Part shown: piece after piece, positions 36,201 to 42,200 of the stretch
Layout of the letters: each line of letters starts with the position of its first letter
Position numbering within the stretch: the first letter of the stretch is position 1
DNA from: Symsagittifera roscoffensis
Lineage: Eukaryota > Xenacoelomorpha > Acoela > Convolutidae
DNA: 64,000 bases
Direction: 5' to 3'
Assembly: GCF_963678635.1 (NCBI RefSeq)
Contig: NC_087062.1
Coordinates: 81,012,751-81,076,750 of the forward strand
The notes under the pieces: generated by a model
Seen by the model: only the letters and a program-made list of their open reading frames with translations
Database searches by the model: none
Told to the model about the DNA's origin: nothing
Program-made: the position numbers and the translations under genes

Positions 36201-39200
36201 TCCCTGGACATCAAGAACCACAGGTTCTTCAACTCAGTCGACTATGTTGCCATGTACCAGAAGAAGGCTAGTCTCATTTCAGCTTCAACGCCCCTCTTAT
36301 TGATCGTTTTTGACATTATTTATATATCCGAACTAATTTTAAATAGCAAGCGAGCAAAACTATATTTAAAAAGGTTGTTAATTTTGCATACATTGATTTG
36401 CCGAATCTGATGAAAATTGAGGCCAAAGTTATTATGACAAAAGTAGTTTGGCCTGTTTGGCTACGACGAAAACAGAAATATGCTCAGAATCATAAGAGAT
36501 TTTATTGGTTCGTTTTTTTTTCAGCTGAAGCCTCCATTTGTTCCGAAGACCAAGCACGCGGGAGACGACAGCAACTTCGCCAAGTACGACGAGCCTCCAC
36601 TCAATGTGTCCAAACAATGTCTCTTCGAAAGAGAGTTCAGAGACTTCTAATTTATTTCAATAAGTGACAAAAAACTCAAAATCTAAGCTGAAGCCTACCC
36701 GGGTTGAAATAAGTTCTAGATTTTTTCACTATTTTTGGTGTTTCGTTTTTTTTTCAGGTGATCCTTAACTTTAGCTTACGAGATTGGAAAAATTGAACCG
36801 GGTAGGCTGCGCCAAAGACTTCAAATTCAGATTTGCTCGACTCAGTTCGATTTGCATATAGTTATATCTCAATGTTTGAAATAATTTGGCAAATTTATTA
36901 GTAATTGCAAGGGTTTTTTTGCAAATACAACTGAACTATTATAATTTTATAGTAATGCTTTTAATCATGATAGTAGTTTTTATGTCCGGGTTGTCGAAAA
37001 AATGTAGCTGATTTTTTAAACCTCGACATTGTGGCAACTTACATTAAATCTTCTTTAATTGTCAGCGGACCAGCGAACGGCCTGTAGGTCCAATGGTCTA
37101 CCAGGCTATCAAATTGTTGGCGTGTTTGTACATTTTTTAAATTAGATCCTTAAAAATGGAATTGTCCGAAAATATCTGTATTATAATTAAATTGGTACTA
37201 ACCTTCGTCTTGGTCTTTCTCGTCGCTTTTTTCGAAACTATTTTCCGTTTCCACTTCACGAGGTTTGCCTTTCGCCGCTTCTGTATCTGCTACGATCATT
37301 GGTTTATCACTTTCTGGAACGTTCAGTTTTTTGGAACCATTGTTGAAGTCTGTCGGAATATCGGTTATATCTAAATTTGCAGTTCTGATCAGAATTAACT
37401 CAAATCTCTTTTCTCGAATCGATGCCTTGAATGCAATTGATAAATCTAACACTCCAGAGTTTCCGATACTTCCGTTCATTTTCACCCGAAACTGATTAGA
37501 GTTGATCTTTGGTCAGAATTTAACTAGCAACAGTTTTTACACCGAATTGAACAAAAGTATATCCATGTTTAAGATTGTTCTAAGTTATAGTCAACTATCG
37601 GATTATCTTATCAATGGAAAAAATTATCAATGATTTCAGTGTTCAGTTTGTTTTTCAACCATTTCCATTTAGCCACATATTTGTAATTCATACTATAAAC
37701 AACTTACATTCCTGTCTTGGCCTGTGTGATTTCAAAGCGGGGGTGCCGCAATCCTTCTCATCGTCCTCCCCCTTTTCCTTCTCTTCCTCTCGTTTCTCTG
37801 CTCCGGCTCCTTCCATTTTCTCTTCACTCTTCACTTTCAATAAACCCTCTATCTTATTTTTCTTGTCCAGGAATTCTAAAAAGGCATATTTTGGCGATTC
37901 AAAATGAAGCTTTCAACTGCTGCTGTGTTTTCATCAAAAATCTAATTGGTAGTAGCGCGGAGACTGGGGAACCATCACTCCTCTCTTGAGTTCATCAATA
38001 AATTTTCCCAAAAAGTATCCTTTTCAGTCCGATTTCGACTACTCCACATTTAATTTTCTTAATATTTTTATATCGCTTCCTTGGCAATAAAAAGTTTCTA
38101 AAGAATCAAAAATATAAACATTTTCGTTTGTTGTTCATTTTCAAAAACAACTGCCATCCTTTACGTATAAAACACCAAAATCTTACGCGTTTTTATATTT
38201 GTCTCATCATCGCACCACGCATAAAAACAACACTAATTTGAAGAAAAAAATTGTAGTTTTTGTGATTTTGGTCGAAACATTTTGCGCTAGTTGCACAGCA
38301 ACCGGCTCTCCATATTTCTTTCTAATTACTGTTTTCAAGTTTTTAATATTGATTTTTCTTCAGTTATTGCAAATTATAGTAATTTTGTGTGCATTCATTT
38401 GCTATTTTTCATCCAACTTTGCTACATCCTTAGTGTTTCAACTAAAATACCTCTCGGCGCCAAGTGGTCTCCGGTATCTATCATCAGTTGCTTTCTGGGT
38501 TCCACTGGTTCCGCTTGAGGATGCCGAAGACTTTCTGTGGATGTCTGGGGATCCAAGGTTGTCGGTCTTTGAGAAGTGGGCTTCAGCGCAGCTTTCTGAC
38601 TGTTAATGTCGTCCAAAACTAAAAATAGTTTTTCTGCCTAATTAAATCAATCGTTTTATGATCTTTAATGATAAAGTACTCCAATTAGATTTGTTTTCTA
38701 ATTAGATTTTATTTCCTTAACCAGGGTGTTTTTTTCAGACTTCGCTAAATTTCAAATGCAATACACACCATTAATACAAGTTAACTTGGGAAAATTCTCA
38801 ATTTTGATCTGAATGGATAATTTTCAGTTGAGACCGTTGTCATTGTTCACATTCTGGGTATTTTCTGTTTGTCCCCTCAAATTGTGAAAGTTTCGTCTGA
38901 TCTTTTTCGATTACAAATTTGATGAAAGTACAGGCAAAACAATAATTCGGAGGTATTAATTTTAAAAACAGCTCTCTCACTATCGGTCCACAGTATCAGT
39001 ATTTTAGTTATGATGCAAGGAGGGGGAGGGGAAGGAACGTACTGAAAAACGTACTGGGGAGGGGAGGGGACCCATTTTCTTACCTCTGCAAAGACATTTC
39101 ATAAAGTGGTCGAACTTTTGAAGCTCGCAGCACACTTTAACCCCTCAAATAAAAGATTTAATTACCTGATTACAAATTTTTCACTAAGCAGAAGCGAGTC

Positions 39201-42200
39201 TCGCAGTAGCGATTATCTTTTAGGATTGAATTAGTTGACATTGAATGTGTTTCTCATTGGTGATGAAAAATAAACTGCTAAATTTTGTCTTAACTGGTGA
39301 GTTTTATAGCTTTTGGCTGTGGCAAGATTGACGCATGGATTGAAAATAAGTGACATTGGAAACAATATTGCAGATGTTTTTCAGTTGAAGCTGTGAAACA
39401 GATCCACATGTGATTTCTATACGTTGCAAAAAGGCAGCTTTTTAAGGTACGGATTTAAAAAACACTTCAAAAAACTTATTACGCAATTTCGTGACGAGAT
39501 ATTAGTGATATATCAAGGCTGACTGATTTCAATAAGTTTTCACGAGCTTGAGGGATTCAATGAAGCTAGAGCCAAAGCCATGCTGTAATTTTAATGCATT
39601 TTAGACGGGTGCTTTTGGTGACTGTATTAAAAAGGAGAATCTACTTAACAGTCTCCCCCCCCCCCTTTCAAGAAAGGGGGGGGGGGGGGGAGTTCTTTAG
39701 TAGATAAAATAGGGTAGGATTGTTAAGTAGACCCCCAGGGATCTACTTAACAATCTCCCACCTTTCAAGAAAGGGGCAGATTCTTTAGTAGACACAATAG
39801 GGGGGGGGGGGGGGGGGGGAAGATTGTTAAGTAGATCCAAAAAGGAGAGAAAATTAACTCGTAAGTGCTGTTTCTTCAAAGAACCATTCCTGAAAATTAC
39901 AATAAAAACATTAAAATTGGTAAATTACAATTATTTTGATGAACTACTCATAATGGTGCTATCAGGTGTGACCTCCTCACGTGATTCATCTTCATCACGT
40001 GATCTCTTACCTTGGCACGAGTCTGATGACACGTGACCACAGCTGCCCACACTGCTGTTGGGGGGAGAAATAAAACAGGTGACTTCCTGCTGTTCTATCA
40101 CCTCGCAGGTGGGCACATATGCTGAGTTCACATTTACAGTCTCCAGGGTACGATTGAAGTGATGCACGTAGTGGCTATTGGCCTTTTTGGCCCTTTCTGT
40201 AAATGAGAGAAAAATAGAAACCAGAAAAAGAATCCCAGAAAATTAGACCAAGCTTCAGCTGAGAGAAACCATGGACTCAATAAAGGTAAGAACAAAGGCT
40301 GATCTAGGAATTTCTCCAGGGGAGAAAAGATTTTCAGTCTTTTTTTTAGGTCGACCAAATCTTGGCGCTGGTAGAAAAACTTGAGCTTTGATCAGCCAAA
40401 ATTAGATTTCTTCAAATAATATTTGGAGGTATTTGTGTCGAATTCATTAGAGAAATAGCTCACTCGGGCCCACCCTCAAATCTGCCCCTGAATTAGAGCA
40501 TTGAATCATTAGAAATTATTGATGGTTTTAATTTTTGAAGTTTTGATTTCATAAAAAGTTTCCGACTTCTGACAAATAATTCAATTTTTCGATTTTATAA
40601 ACCTCCATGCAGCTTTGAAATTTCGGTTTTTAGATAACTCTTCAAATTATATCGGGCTAATTACCATGTTTTTAATCAATCCCAATAACGATTAAGACTG
40701 GAATTTTCCATTTTTAAATCAATGAAGTAGAAAAATCAGATAGACTCGCTTATTCATTCGAAAGATACAGACGAAATCGTGAAATGCAGTGAACACTATG
40801 GTAACAAGAAGCTATGATTTCAAGACAATATATCAAGACTTTTTTTACCAAGAGAGTTGAGAACTGCTATTGACAAAGATTCCCGAAACCAGTTAGTTTT
40901 GGTCACGTTATGGTCTGAAAGAATTGAAGGTAAATTAAAGATCTCGCTTTAACCCAATGTTTTTGCAAACGAAAAGCCACCATTCAATTCAAAATAAAAA
41001 AAAGAACCGAAGTCATGGACCGGAAAATTGGAATTGATTTTTATTCACACTAACCAGATTTTTTCAGGCCACTCAGTTTGTCGTCACCCTTTTTTTGAAA
41101 GCCTCTTGGTTCGTTTCTACTCGGGTTGACAGATGCGGATTGCGGTTGATCATTGACAAACCTCTGGCTGCCGTCATTGTCAGGTTCATCTTCAGGACTA
41201 GACAACTCTTCGGATTCAGTTTCCGAAGACTTTCCGGGTTCCTCTTGCCGATGATCTCGAACCGGTGACCAGTTGACCTCTTCCTGGTTTGCTCTCTCAT
41301 CACTACCATTTTCCGACTCTTCTTCGTCAATCACGCCATCATTAAACTCTTGATCCCGCTCTTCTGGCTCCAACTCGGCTCTGTGGACTGTATTCAACGT
41401 GCCATCGCTGTTCCCATTCCTCCTTATTGGACTCCGATTCAGTTTTAAAGTGTCCTGAGCTAAATTTAAATTCCGTGCATCGTCGAAGTTTTCACTTTGA
41501 GTCACAAGAACTAAATCACCCGTACTGTGCGCACATTGGGCGTTCAGGGCACATCGAGGATTCGATGAGCGGCCTCTTCGTGGTTTTCCGATCTGTTTGT
41601 TGTAAGATGGGTGATTGTATTTTGAATTGACAGTGGGAAGTTGTTTGCCCATGTCCACACATGGTAGTTCTTTCAGTCGACCTTCGAGCCAATCTGATGG
41701 ACTGTGTTCAACTGCTTTCTGAAAGTTGACCTTTAGCGAAACTACTAAGTCTTAGCATAAGTTAAGCGAAACTACTGTGTTAAAAAAATCTTTTTACTAA
41801 CCACCGGTGAGTTTTGAGACAGAGGAGAGTCGGCTAAAACATGATAAGTATAGGCAAACTATGAAAAATAAGACACGAGAACGCGATTGTCAATAAATTA
41901 GATTAAAACAAAACGGATGCTACAGAAGGTTTTATGAAAGTATCGGTAGCCTTAAATTCAGTTACAGTATTCTCCGTTATCATAAGCATGGGGCGGATTA
42001 GGCGCGGGGGGGGGGGTGGATTTCTTTCCTCAGGGATGCGACTGCCTGCCGACCAAAAGGATCCCCCTTTGTACTATTTTGAGATATCCATTTTTGCCTA
42101 AAACTTTTCTAAAGGCTCCTTCGGCGCCAATATATTTTAATTTTGAGGTGGGAGCGCGCGCCGAAAAAATGCAATTTTTTGGTCAAAATTTAGGCCAAAA

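Noticed and set aside
36432-36617. Minus-strand frame opposite the last PKA exon
   Set aside because: Shadow of the kinase C-tail exon.
38199-38606. 135-codon plus-strand frame
   Set aside because: Antisense to a better-supported minus-strand exon at 38618-38451 and overlaps a dispersed motif copy.
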